Part shown: piece by piece, positions 40,101 to 53,600 of the stretch
How positions within the stretch are numbered: position 1 is the first letter of the stretch
Layout: every line of letters starts with the position of its first letter
DNA from: Nymphalis io
Lineage: Eukaryota > Arthropoda > Insecta > Lepidoptera > Nymphalidae
Reading direction: 5' to 3'
DNA length: 64,000 bases
Assembly (NCBI RefSeq): GCF_905147045.1
Contig: NC_065916.1
Coordinates: forward strand, 3,128,561-3,192,560
Translations under genes and position numbers: made by a program
Notes under the pieces: generated by a model
What the model saw: only the letters and a program-made list of their open reading frames with translations
The model's database searches: none
Told to the model about the DNA's origin: nothing

Positions 40101-43100
40101 GGAGTCATACGCGTTCGGTGAATTTGGACTTATTGAATTGGTATAGCTTTCGCATCATTATTAAATGTGTACTTCTTAACATATTTAAGTGTTACAAAAT
40201 ATAATATGTATAATTGTGTGCGTAAGTATGTGTGTGTGTGTCAATGTGTGTTGCGATGTACATAAGCCAAGGTCATGGTGTGCGTTTGTGCCTTTGTATG
40301 TATGGATTTGTTTATTTGAATTTTAATTCTATTAGTCTAGCTTTAAGCGGGAACAAATACATTTAGTTCACATTTTATTTTAATTTAAATATGTAAAGCG
40401 CACTGGTAAATTGACCATCGACCACTAATTTATTTTCAGTTACACTGGCTCACTCACCCTTCAAACCGGCGTACAACAATAAGTAACTAAGTATTGCTGT
40501 TTAGCGGTAGAATAAGCGATGATTGGGTGGTACTCAAACGAGTTTACCCAAAGCCAACCACCAAGTAAATTAATAATTTTGTTATAAGCTATTATTAATT
40601 TCTAGTAATTAACGGAATTGGTTGTTATTTTTATTATTTTTATAATAAATAAAAAGTTTCACCTTCTTTTGATAAATTCATATTAACTTCTTGTCTGGTA
40701 AAAATATAACATCGTTGTTCATCAGAGTCTGCTCTGTACTTTCGTATCGGTTATCGGCGATGCCTTTTGTTTCAGACATCTGGTGAGGACGAGACTATTG
40801 CAAAGATGTAAATAATATAAACAAACATAAATAAACTAGCGGTCCGCCCCCACTTCGTTCAGGTCGAACAATTATCTGTCTTATTGGATATTTTATAGGA
40901 ATATTTTGTTAATATCTTGGGTTACATTATTGCATTTTTCATAGAGATTTCTATTTTTTTTTCAAAATAAAATACAGCCTATGTTACTTGCTAATAATGA
41001 AGCTTTCTGTAGATGAATGAATTTTTAAAATCTGTTTAGTAGTTTTTGAGTTTACCCGTTACAAACAAACAAACAAACAAACAAATAAATCTTATCTCTT
41101 ATAATATTATAGTTTATTATTGTTGTGACTGCCTTATTGGTCTAGTGGTTAGATATAAGGCCACAGACCGGCCGTAAGCTGCAAGTCTTGGGTTCATTCC
41201 CAGGTCGGACATTTATCTAACACCATACATCGCAATTATAGGCTAACTAGCAATTATACAAAGTTAGTTTTTCTTAGTCTAATTCAACGTATTTTAATAA
41301 TATCAACAAAAAAAGTGTATAAAAACATAAATTAGAGTAAAATGATACGTATAAAAATAAGTAGCTTACATTAAAGAAGAAAAATTATAAAATTTGAACT
41401 AAAATATTATGATAAAAAATTACAAAAAACCGCAAAAAACGGTATAAAAGGGATACTATTCGTAGCATTTTTACATGGAAATGTGTATGTGTGAAATGTA
41501 CTGTGATAGTATTTTTTTTATTTTAACATTGTATGCTTTTATGTGCCCATTAAATAAATATATATCAGCCTCTTTGTAAAGTATATGTGGGAAGAGGTGC
41601 AATATTATTAAAATTGCGAATATCTAATGCACTACATATACATACGCACATAACACATTATAATAACATGATAAATTACAACGATTGGTAAAATTAAATA
41701 TTATTTATAATAATAATAATAATATCTTGGGACATTATTCACACACGGCCATCTGATCCCAAGCTAAGCAGAGTTTGTATGGAAACCAGATAACTGATAT
41801 ACTACATATACTACTTTTCTTTTGTTAATACATCCTTATATAGATAATTACACCCAGACTCAGAGCCGAGATGGCCCAGTGGTAAGAACACGCGAATCTT
41901 AACCGATGATCGTGGGTTCAAACCCGGGCAAGCACCACTGAATTTTCTATGTACTAAATTTAATATGTGCTTAATTTGTGTTTATAATTCATCTCGTGCT
42001 TGACGGTGAAGGAAAACATCGTGAGGAAGCCTGCATGTGTCTAATTTCACTGAAATTCTGCCACATGTGTATTCCACCAACCCGCATTGGAGCAGCGTGG
42101 TGGAATAAGCTCCAAACCTTCTCCTCAAATATGGAGAGGAGGCCTTTAGCCCAGCAGTGGGTCATTCACAGGCTGTCACGGTCACGGTCAAGGCAACTAG
42201 ACATGTTCATGCATACAAATGTCTGTTCTGGGTGGGAATCGAACCCACAACCTTTGGTGTGAAAGGCAAGTATCTATTAGCCACGCCAACCGGCCCGTCA
42301 ATGCAATTATTATCCGGCCTGATGTTGCAACGCTTTGTCTGGGTGTAATTATCTATATAAGTATGTATTTACAAATGAAAAGTAGTATATGTAGTACATC
42401 AGTTGTCTGGTTTCCATACAAACTCTGCTTAGCTTGGGATCAGATGGCCGTGTGTGATTAATGTCCCAGGATATTATTATTATATTATTTACTTATTACA
42501 AAGATTTAGATATTTTCGGTAATATGAAAAAATTTAAAAATAAAATAATAATTAAAAATACTTAAAATTGTTTAGTTTAGATAGTTTACTTATGTTCTTG
42601 TCTTTATTCTAATTTATTGTTGTTATATAACGGTTTTTAATTAGCCTTTTTTAACTTCTGTTTGTTGTCGCTTAACTCTTATTTTGTGCATGCTGTTATC
42701 ACCTATAAGTAAGATACCACTAGTCTTATTTTTTATTCATGTATCTGGAATGTTTTTAGTGTGTATTTTGTTGGTGATCTATATAAAAATAAATAAATAA
42801 ATAAATTATAGATCAACGAAACGCGACCCGGATAGCGTTGCAATATCGCGGGATCAATCCTGGTTATTCCTCATGTTTCAAGCACAAGTTTAGAACCTTT
42901 GGTGGTAGCTGTGCAGGCCCGTCTGGGCCTACTGGCCACTTATCATATATTTTACCACCAAACCGCAATATTCATTTATCGTGCTCTAAATTGAAGAGTG
43001 AGCGAGTGTAACAATAGACTGTAATACAAGGGACAGTATATCTTAGTTCAAAATATTAGTGGCGCATTGATGATGTAAGAAATGATTTATGTTTTTACAA

Positions 43101-44613
43101 TGCTAATGTCTATGGGTGATGAACATTTACCATCAAGTGACCCAATAACCCGTCCGACTTCCATTTTTATAAAAAAACACCCCTTCCAATTGCATGAAGC
43201 TTTTAACCACTGGGCCGTGTCGGCTCTCATCGCTATGATAATTGCCATAAATACACAAGCAGGACAATATGTCGAGTGTGTCATGTATTACATAGCACTG
43301 ACTATTTTACTATATACATCTTCAATAAATAACTCCCATACCCACCACCAAGTAGTATCCACTTAAGGCGTACTGGGGGATCAATTTGCTTCGAATTACT
43401 ATTGAAAATGGATCAGCTGTTCAAGACGTCCGTTCGCATTTAATATTACATATACAAGCTTACGAATTATACGATGAGGTATTTTATTTAATATATGGAT
43501 TGAACTGAGATTTATTGATTTGAAACATCTATTGGCACCCTTAGGGGATAGAAAAAACTGTATGCCGTGACAGGAAACGACATGACGCTCTTATGCCGCC
43601 ATACCCCCTCTCCACCGCCCTCTACTTCCTAATTTGTGTGTGGCGCGTACACTATATACTCCATTGTTATTTATTATAATAATGAAAAGCAAAAAATATT
43701 TTTTTATATTAACGAAATGTTATGTGTTTTTATTTATTTTACTAAATAATAGTGGGTTCAAACCCGGGCAAGCACCACTGGATTTTCAAGTGCTTAGGTT
43801 GTTTATGATTCATCTCGTGCTTAAAACATCATGACTAAACCTGCCTGTGTCTAATTTCACTGAAATTGTGCCGCATGTGTAGCCACTAACGCTTCTTAGA
43901 AGAGGAGGCCGTAGCCCAGCTTGGAACATTTAAAGACTTACTTAATTTGCCTGGTCGCATGATAGCCATGTTATCATTATTATGATCTCTTGCCATGGCT
44001 GCTGACAAAGACCCATAAAGGGTTAAGTATAAAGGACGTAAGCCTAATGCAGGTCAGAAAGACCTTATGAGGGAAAAGTATCCATGCTCCACGTCCCGAT
44101 ACAATGCGAACGACGTAATCTCCATCTGAATATTTCTCATGATCCGATTACAAAGAGCTGCGAATGTGTAGGGTGGGCACTATTCCTTGTTTACTCGGAT
44201 AGTTTTATTTTGAACCATTATACGACTAGTGGTATAACTAAGTGGTAGGATCCTGTGCAAGCCCGACTTGGTAGCTTACTCATCAGATATTCTACCGCTA
44301 AACATCAATGTATATTGCTGTGTTACAGTTTGAAGGGTGAGTGAGTCAGTGTAACTACAGGCATGGGACTTAACATTGTAGTTCCCAACGTTGACGGCGC
44401 ATTGGCGATGTAAGGAATGTTTAATATTTCTTAAATCTCCAATGTCTATAAGCAGTGGTGACCACTTATCATCAGATGCACCATTTACCTGTCCGCTTAC
44501 CAATTTTTTATATATATAAAATAAATCGACTATCATTTTTATTGAAAACTTATGATGCACATATATGAATTTGAACCAAAACTTAACTGGAAATTGCGGG
44601 TTCAAAGCGAGAC

Positions 44614-44648
<35 letters not shown>

Positions 44649-47600
44649 TATGTACTGAACTCTTTTCTTTTTGTCTATTTAAATATATATGTTATATTAA
44701 TATTGTGTGCTTGATTCTCGATTCGCAATTTGCGTATTTTTTTTTGTTATAGGACAAGCATTGAAAACCAATAAAAATAGCATATCTCAACATATATGGG
44801 GTATATATTTATATATAATTATACAATAAGAATTAAAAAAAGGATTTCGATTTGACTGTGTATGTATATGTTGCAGAAACCGAGGTACTTTGTGTAATAT
44901 GTTCGTCCGACATGGTCAGTGTGCACGAGCGGCACGGTTGAGTGTTCTCAATACAATGACTCACGATAAGTCATGTAGCTGTCAAAGTGTTTTATGTCAC
45001 TGTTAGTTTTGCCATCAGTAGTACACGAGCCAAAACTAAGACTTTATTTAATTACTATTATTTATCTTATGTATAAATGCTGTTGTTTATAAGCCTGTAG
45101 CTCTAAGATCCCATTTCAATTTGACTGGTATTGAAGAATGATAAGTTCTTAGCTTCGCCGAAAACGATCGGGGAAAGAGACAGCACTATGCGCACCTCCC
45201 CCCACCACACGTTTCACAATGATGAGGAAGGTACCGCTGACGTGAGAGACTCGCTTGTAGCCAGGAATCCAACATAGCATAGTCTCACTTTGCGGCGAGG
45301 GGACACGTAAAAGCGTTATACAGCGAAGCGTACGAATCACTTTTAAAATAATAAATTTAAACGAGTAACTATCTATACTATATTTACTGGTGGTAGGGCT
45401 TTGTGCAAGCTCGTCTGGGTAGGTACCACCCACTCATCAGATATTCTACCGCAAAACAGCAATACTTGATATTGTTGTGTTCCGGTTTGAAGGGTGAGTG
45501 AGCCAGTGTAATTACAGGCACAAGGGACATAAAATCTTAGTTCCCAAGGTTGGTGGCGCATTGGATATGTAAGCGATGGTTGACATTTCTTACAATGCCA
45601 ATGTCTAAGAGCGTTGGTGATCACTTACCATCAGGTGGCCCATATGCTCGTCCGCCTTCCTATTCTATAAAAAAAAAAAAAAAAAAATCAAGATACGTAC
45701 TGTGTTCTTAAGTATTTGTAAAAATATATTCGAACAAAATATTTTTTATAAAACTTACTGTACTTATACTTGTGTGACAGTTAACAATGGTCACCCTACC
45801 TGAAAGGTTACTCAAAGTATTTCCAGCAACCCTTACAGAGGATGTAATCTACTTGTAATGGGTGGGCATGGAGGGTTTAATCAAATAAAACAAACTTTCC
45901 ATATAGGATGATTGAAATATTTAAATATTACACTTATCTTGATAGAATAGTTTTAAGGCTTTATGTTACTTGAATAACTCGATGGTCTAGTCTAGTGGTT
46001 AGATTGTGAGGTTGCAGATCTTGTGGTCCTAGGTTCAAATCTTGGTTTTGTGTATACTTTTCTTTTAAGAAATTCTATGTAAAAATTTGTATAATATTGA
46101 AGCGTTACCCGATACTTTTTGATTATCATAAATCTACCACCGGTTCGGAAATAAACACCTCAGACTGAGAAGAACCGGTGAAAGAAACTCAGTAGGATTA
46201 TTATTATTTTTATCTCAATTTTTATAATGTATTTTATAATTAAATACTTTTTATTTTAAATGGCCTGGAGGCGATCGTTTCATTCCCAAGGTGTGTAATC
46301 ATCTAAAATGTAATTGGTTTTGTAATATACTTTAACATACTTAACGATTCTTTTAAATTACACAATTTAATATTTTTGAACGTTTTCTGGGAGCCTGTTA
46401 TAAAAGCGTATACATTGTCCCATAAAAGACTTGCCGTACCGCCGTAACAGCCTGTGAATGTCCCACTGCTGGGCTAAAGGCCTCCTCTCCTCTTTTTGAG
46501 GAGAAGGTTTGGAGCTTATTCCACCACGCTGCTCCAATGCGGGTTGGTAGAATTCACATGTGGCAGAATTTCAGTGAAATTAGACACATGCAGGTTTCCT
46601 CACGATGTTTTCCTTCACCGTAAAGCACGAGATGAATTATAATCACAAATTAAGCACATGAAAATTCAGTGGTGCTTGCCCGGGTTTGAACCCACGATCA
46701 TCGGTTAAGATTCACGCGTTCTTACCACAGGGCCATCTCGGCTTACCTTGACGTATCTGATAGTAGAAGTTACTAAAAAATGCTTGTTTCTTGTGTTATC
46801 AGTATATAATAGTAGTAAAATTACAAGCCCGGGACTTGGAAAGCATGTAATGGTGCACGGATTATGAGAAATAGGGAATCGAGAGTGCACCTGTGTTGCG
46901 CACACATTTGCGCATTATAATATCTTCTGCGCAGTTGGCTAATCTCGCTTGAAATCCTACTTATATCTATAATTGATCTATCCAACGCAAACATATATTT
47001 CATATCGGACAGTTAGGTCCTGCGATTAGCGCGTTAGAACAAACTAAGTCTTCCACTTTATGTAAGATTAGATATAAGAAATACCGCTTTTTTTAGGTTT
47101 AAAGTTATATCATCAATTAAGTAATATAAACTAAAGTAAGGGTCGATATGAAAAGGTCTTCGTAGCCAAATCCATAGTGAACTTTTTGACAAATTTACTT
47201 AAAATTTTTGAAACCACCTACCCATCAGATATTCTATTTGAGTTCGGGTTTGAAGGGTGAGTGAGCCGGTATAATTACAGGGACAAGAGACATAACATCT
47301 TAGTTCCCAAGGTTGCGCTGGTTAACATTTCGTACAATACCAATGTCTATGGGCGTTGGTGACCACTTATCATCAGGTGGCCCATATGCTCGTGAGAAGC
47401 GTGGTGGAATAAGCTCCAAAACCTTCTTCTTAAAAGGGAGAGGAGGCCTTAGCCCAGCAGTGGGACATTAACAGGTTGTTACTGTTAGGTACGCAGACTA
47501 AATGAGCCAGCTGGTGCGAAATGGTCACCTCTAGAAAACATGAGCACTGTAAGAAATATTGACGCCACCTTACATCGCTAATTCTCCATCAACCTTGGGT

Positions 47601-50600
47601 ACTAAGAGGTTGTCCTTTGGGCCTATAATTATACTGGCTCACTCATCCTTCCAATGACCACAACAATACTATGTCTAGCTGTTGGGCGGTTGGTAGGATT
47701 TGTGATGAGTGCGTAGTACCCACACAGATGTACTTGCACGAAGTACTACCACCAAGTAAATATAATGTAATTATGATGCTTGTATCCTTTAAATGTCATA
47801 ATTATTATAGTCAATGTTGGATATTACTTTTTGACATGACATGTTTGTTCTTTCAGAACAACCTGGGGCTTGACGTACGTATACGTATAAAAACCAGTGG
47901 TATCCACTCTTAGGGGAGTCACGGGTTCGCTTGCACATTTGTGTTGCACGGTTTGGTTTGAAGTTTTGAATCTTCAATTAGGATTCACGTGGTCTAACCA
48001 CTGTACCATCAGGGTTTAAAGTAAATAGAATTTTATAAAACTGATTTTATAAATAAAATCAAAGTGATATCATCTTAAATCTCCGCGAAGAAAATCGAGT
48101 GTAATAAAACACGTAATGAATGGAAGGACGAGAATAATCATGCAATTATGTGGTATAATTATAAAGTAAAGGGACCCCCGCCGGAGTAGGGTTACTAGTG
48201 GTGTCTATTTATCGATATAATTTAACGATAACAATTATTTAAATAGAGTACGTAAATAGGTATGCAATTCTATATGAATAAAAATTAGTCATTGTTTGTT
48301 TGTTCTGTATACGCTCCTAAGCCATTGATCTGGTTGAGGTACGCGAGAATTTATTTGTAAACATGTAAACTCTCAGTTCCATGCCGAGATGGCCCAGTAG
48401 TAAGAGCGCGTGAATCTTAACCGATATTCGTGGGTTCAAACACGGGCAAGCAACACTGAATTTTCATGTGCTTGTGATTATAATTCATCTCGTGCTTAAT
48501 GGTGAAGGAAAACATCGTGAAACCTGCCTGTGTCTAATTTCACTGAAATTCTGCCACATGTATATGCCGCCAACCCGCATTGGAGCAGCGTGGTGGAATA
48601 AGCTCCAAAACCTTCTCCTCAAAAAAGGAGAGGAGGCCTTAGCCCACCACTGTTAACAATCACAGACTTGTTACTGTTACATAAAAATAAATGTAAGCTA
48701 TCACTGGTTTGGAATGAATATTCTATCGACACGAATGCCTATGTTAATTATTTAATTAAATTATTATATGATGAAGGTATCCTCCTGACCGATTCCAGCG
48801 TTGGTGACCAATCTCCAGGAAAACTAGCTAACTGTGCAGGACATATTACAGAGCATAAGTGTGTGCGCCAACACTGCACTTCATTCCTCACTCTCATAAT
48901 CCGATGGGACGGTAAATCCGACACGACTGGAAATAATTCAGGCCCACGATCAACGGCTTGACGTGCTTTCCGAGGCACGGGAATGTACACACTTCCTCTA
49001 CGGCTGGTATTGAGAATTATTTGACAGAATAACCCAATAACTTTTTAATGGCCTGACCTGGGATTTGAACGCAGGATCTCGGGATCTGCGGCCTTATATC
49101 ACTTTATATATCTTGCATAATATAATAATAAATAAAATAAATAATATTTAGTAATAAATGAGTACTACGCCTTATTTATCAATGATTTCAATTAATCTAA
49201 TTATAAAAGTATATTTCTAACAAGTCCAAAAAAAATTAACTCCCTATACATATATCGATAATCAGATACATCACTACTCTTGATACCCCCTAATGATGTC
49301 ACGTGCCAAGCAATGTCACGCGCTTGTTAAACACAGGGACGAATTGTTGAAACAATATGTTAGGAATTAGGGGGCTTGGCGGCTCGGTGGTGGGGAGACA
49401 CTCGACATACACATTCCTTGACACAGATTTATTTTACCCGATTACGTTGAAGATATAGAGTGTATGTATTTTTTTATAATTGTTATTGTAACGAATGTTA
49501 AACTAAACGCTACGACCAACGCGTATATAATTTAGAATAACCTAATATTTATTTAAGTTAATTTGATTATAAATTTTGTTTCAATGTTATTTAATTTCGT
49601 GAAATGATTTTTACACCTACCAACATTATACTGATTTAACTTTTGTATAAATAGCGATGTATTTACAATGAACGATCATTATTATTGTTGAACTCGAGCA
49701 GGGTGATCACTCTGCCTGTTTAATAAATATTGTTTATAACAACACAACGCTTCTTTCGCTATCCTGCCTCACCTTTTGTTTCACGATTCTTTTAGACGCT
49801 TTTTAATCTGTGCACGCCTGACTGGGACCACCCATGCATCATATGTGTATTTAGCTGCCAAACAGCAATACTTAGTAATGATGTGTTCCGGTTTGAAGGG
49901 TGAGTGAGCCAGTGTAACTAAAGTAACAAGGGACATTACGCCTTAGTTTCCAAGGTTGGTGGCGCTTTAACGATATAACGAATGGATTTTTTCTAACAGC
50001 GCCTATGTCTGGGCAATGTTAGTGACCATTTACCATCATATGACCGTTCATCTTACAGTCCAGACAATGCGAATGAGAGCTAGGCCGAAATAAGTGTAAT
50101 AATTACACCGTCACTTGGTATTGTGTTTGTCTGTTTATGAGCGTGTCTATATATACATATATAATTTACATATATTATAATATTGGTGGCTCGTTAGTCT
50201 AGTGGCTTGATATAAGACCGCAGACCCGGAGGTCCTGGGTTCAATTCCAAGGTCGGGCCAATAAATAAAGTGGGTTTTTTGTCAGAAAATTTTCAGTAGC
50301 AGCTCGGAGTCTGGAAGTTGGAAGTGTGTTCACTCCCGTGCCTCGAAAAGCACGAAAAGCTGTTGGTTCTGACCCTGAAATCTTTCCGGTCGTGTCGGAT
50401 AACCGTCCCATCGGATTATGAGAGTTAAAGAATAGAGAGTGCACCTGTGTTTGCGCACACACTTGTCAACTATAATATTTCCTGCGCAGTTGGCTAATCT
50501 CTCTTGAGATTGGCCGCAGTGGCCGAAATCTTTTTTTTTTTTTTTTTTTTATATCGCCGGGAGGGCAAATGACTCTACTCCACCTGATGGTAAGTGGTAG

Positions 50601-53600
50601 TAGAGTCCAAACGCGACGACGGCCAGTACAGACGGGAAAAACGTTCTGCACTAGCCGCCTTCGTCTTGCCGGCCCGCAAGATGCCTCTTCACGCCTCGTT
50701 TGAAGTTTGAATCGGTCTGGAGGAAATTATTATTATATTATAATATTAAACAAATGAACAATTATTGTATATGTCATTGTGTCTCTCGGAAACGGCTCTA
50801 ACGATTTATTTCAATTTATGTATTAAGGGAAAAAATATTTATCACAAAAAAACAAAAACACTGCGCGAGGCTCGGGCGTACAAGTCCGGTATTTGTATAT
50901 ATGTATGTGTATATATCGAAAACGACATAATTCCATAAAATACTACCAACTTCAAGGTTCTGTTCTACTACTGATATCTAATCTGAAAATATTATTGGCC
51001 CAACTCGGAGTTTGAATCCAGGACTAGCAGCTTACAACCTTATAAGCTAACCACTGAACTAACGAAGCACACACAAGGAAATAATATTGACAAATATATG
51101 GAAGCGAAATTTAAAGTTTAATAACTAAATAATTGTCATACAAAACGCAGGAACAATAAATTGAGTTTGAATAAATAATGTAGACACGTGTATCTTCTAT
51201 TTAGTGTACTGTAGGCTAAGTAGAACGGTAAACAAAACGGAACGGTATAAGCATTAAGTAAGCGCGATCCAACTACCGCTTGAAATACATTTTCATTTTC
51301 ATTATCATAATATGCAGGTTTTCTCCCGATATCTTTCTTTAAGCAAATTGAATTGTAAAACTCAATTGGGTCATTTTGATTCAAACAAATAAATATGGAT
51401 AATATGACGGTGAGTGGTGGCCGTCGCTTATACTCGGGCTCTGCAAGGACCTACTCATTACACTGTCTATGCGCTGTCAACCTTGGGTGTGATATTAATT
51501 CATCTATTTTGGATTTCATATAACTTTATAGACTTTTTTATCTTTTTAAAATTTATTATTATATTTTTTGTGTATTTGTTGTGATGTGTTTAAAAAAAAT
51601 TCTGTCTATCTTATTTATTTTCATTTAGTAATACGCTGGCTCACTCACCCTTAAAAATATTTGCAAACAATAATTTCACCACCCAGGTGGATATTTAAAT
51701 ATTTACTATTACACATTTATTAATGTTATACAAATACCCAGATATATATATCTACTAAATATGTCTAAATAAAATATTAGAATAAATAAATAAAATATAT
51801 AAAAGAGGTGTGTCATTTATCTTTCTTTTAATTTAATAAAGTCTGCTAAGCTCGAGTTATTAATGACTCTGCGACGCAGACAATTACCGTTTTACACCAA
51901 CATGGACATTAGGAGTTTAAAAAATAGCCATTTTAGAAGATTAGATCTTTATTTAAGAAATTACGATGCATTAAAGGATGGTGATGTATTTGCTTTCACT
52001 TCGCGTTGCTGTACCGAAATATTTATTACTTCTCACGCCATCTTTAATTCTACGTCAAAAATCTTCCCGCAAGTATCGACAGATGTTGCCATTTATTTTT
52101 CGATACCAGGCTGGTTACTGTGCCTTGAAGCCATGATCTTAGGGATCTGCGTGCAGCCTTATTAAAATAGCCTTTAGACAAACAAGACAGACCATTCAAA
52201 AAATAGTTAAATATGGTACAGAATAATAGCGAGTCTATTATTACGTACCAAGAGTTCATACATAGTGAGAAAGTCTCACCAAATGCGTTTGACTTCAATC
52301 TTGGTTATTGAGCGAGTGTCTCGTGTACCAGGAGATCATACACAGTGAGAAGGTTTCAACGAACGCGTGTGACTCCAATATTGGTTATGGAGTGAGTGTC
52401 TCGTGTACCAGGAGATCATACACAGTGAGAAGGTTTCAACGAACGCGTGTGACTCCAATCTTGGTTATAGAGTGAGTGTCTCGTGTACGTGGAGATCAAA
52501 CACAGTCAGGTCTCACGAACGCGGACGACTCCAATCTTGGTTATGAAGCGAGCGTTTCGTGTCCAGGAGATCAACGAACGAGAAGCAATCCCTGGTTTTT
52601 CTCGCCATTAGATCAATGAGGCAGTCCAATTAACGTAGGGAGGGGAAGCGAACGGCGATGATAAATATGTTTACCGATTATATTCACGAAGCCGGGTCGC
52701 GTTCGCGTACATACGGTCGTGTAGATTGATTATTATGATTTCAATTTGTAGCTACGTTATTAAATGTCAGAATGGATGGATGTATATTGAAAGAATATTC
52801 GTCGAATGCAATTTCAGAATAAAAATTATCATGTATGTATGTCTGCTAGATGTTTAGTAGAATGTAATCTCACCAAGCTATTTAAGCTATTTGTGGTATT
52901 TAACGCACTATTGACAATCATTCCATTGCCCTCTGGCTAGATGGATGATATACGCAAAGTGGCTGGCAGCGGATAGAGACTAAGAGCTGAAGATCGAGCT
53001 CAGTGGCGTGCCATAGGAGATGCCTATGCCCAACAGATAACGATCATTTATTTTTGGGAATTTGTATTGTAAGCACCACGTATCCGATAATGTTTGATGA
53101 ATAGCAATTTATCTACATTCTCGATATTTTTAATACATCCTGCAGTTTTAATAAATTATTAAATTCAGTTTGATGTTATTAATTGTAACAAACATCTGTG
53201 TTTTTCGTGAGGTCTATTGACAGAACACATTCCGAACCAGCGGCTCCACCGCTCGCTTAAAGCCCTCTTTAAACTTTTATACTAAAGATTCAAAAGTGCT
53301 TGTGGCGTACTTGAATAAATAATAATTCAAGTGTACGTTTCCGGCTTGGAACCAGAAGACGACATATGACATCCACGTGTTTTATTTTTTTATTTATAAC
53401 ATGTAGGTAACTGGCAAATGAGCCACCTGATGGTAAGTGGTCACCGTCGCCAAAAAACGTGTGCACTGCAAGTAGAAAAAGCCGAGATGGCCCAATGGTA
53501 ATAACGAGTGAATCTTAACCGATGATCGTGGGTTACAGCCTGGGCAAGTACCACTGAAGTTTTTAATTCTTTTCGGTAAAGGAAAACATAGCGAGGAAAC

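Noticed and set aside
45149..45433. 94-codon reverse frame as a PLC epsilon exon
   Set aside because: It overlaps a family D SINE, and exons 1 and 2 join directly as RRFNE-VSAWV, the normal RasGEF sequence, leaving no gap for it.
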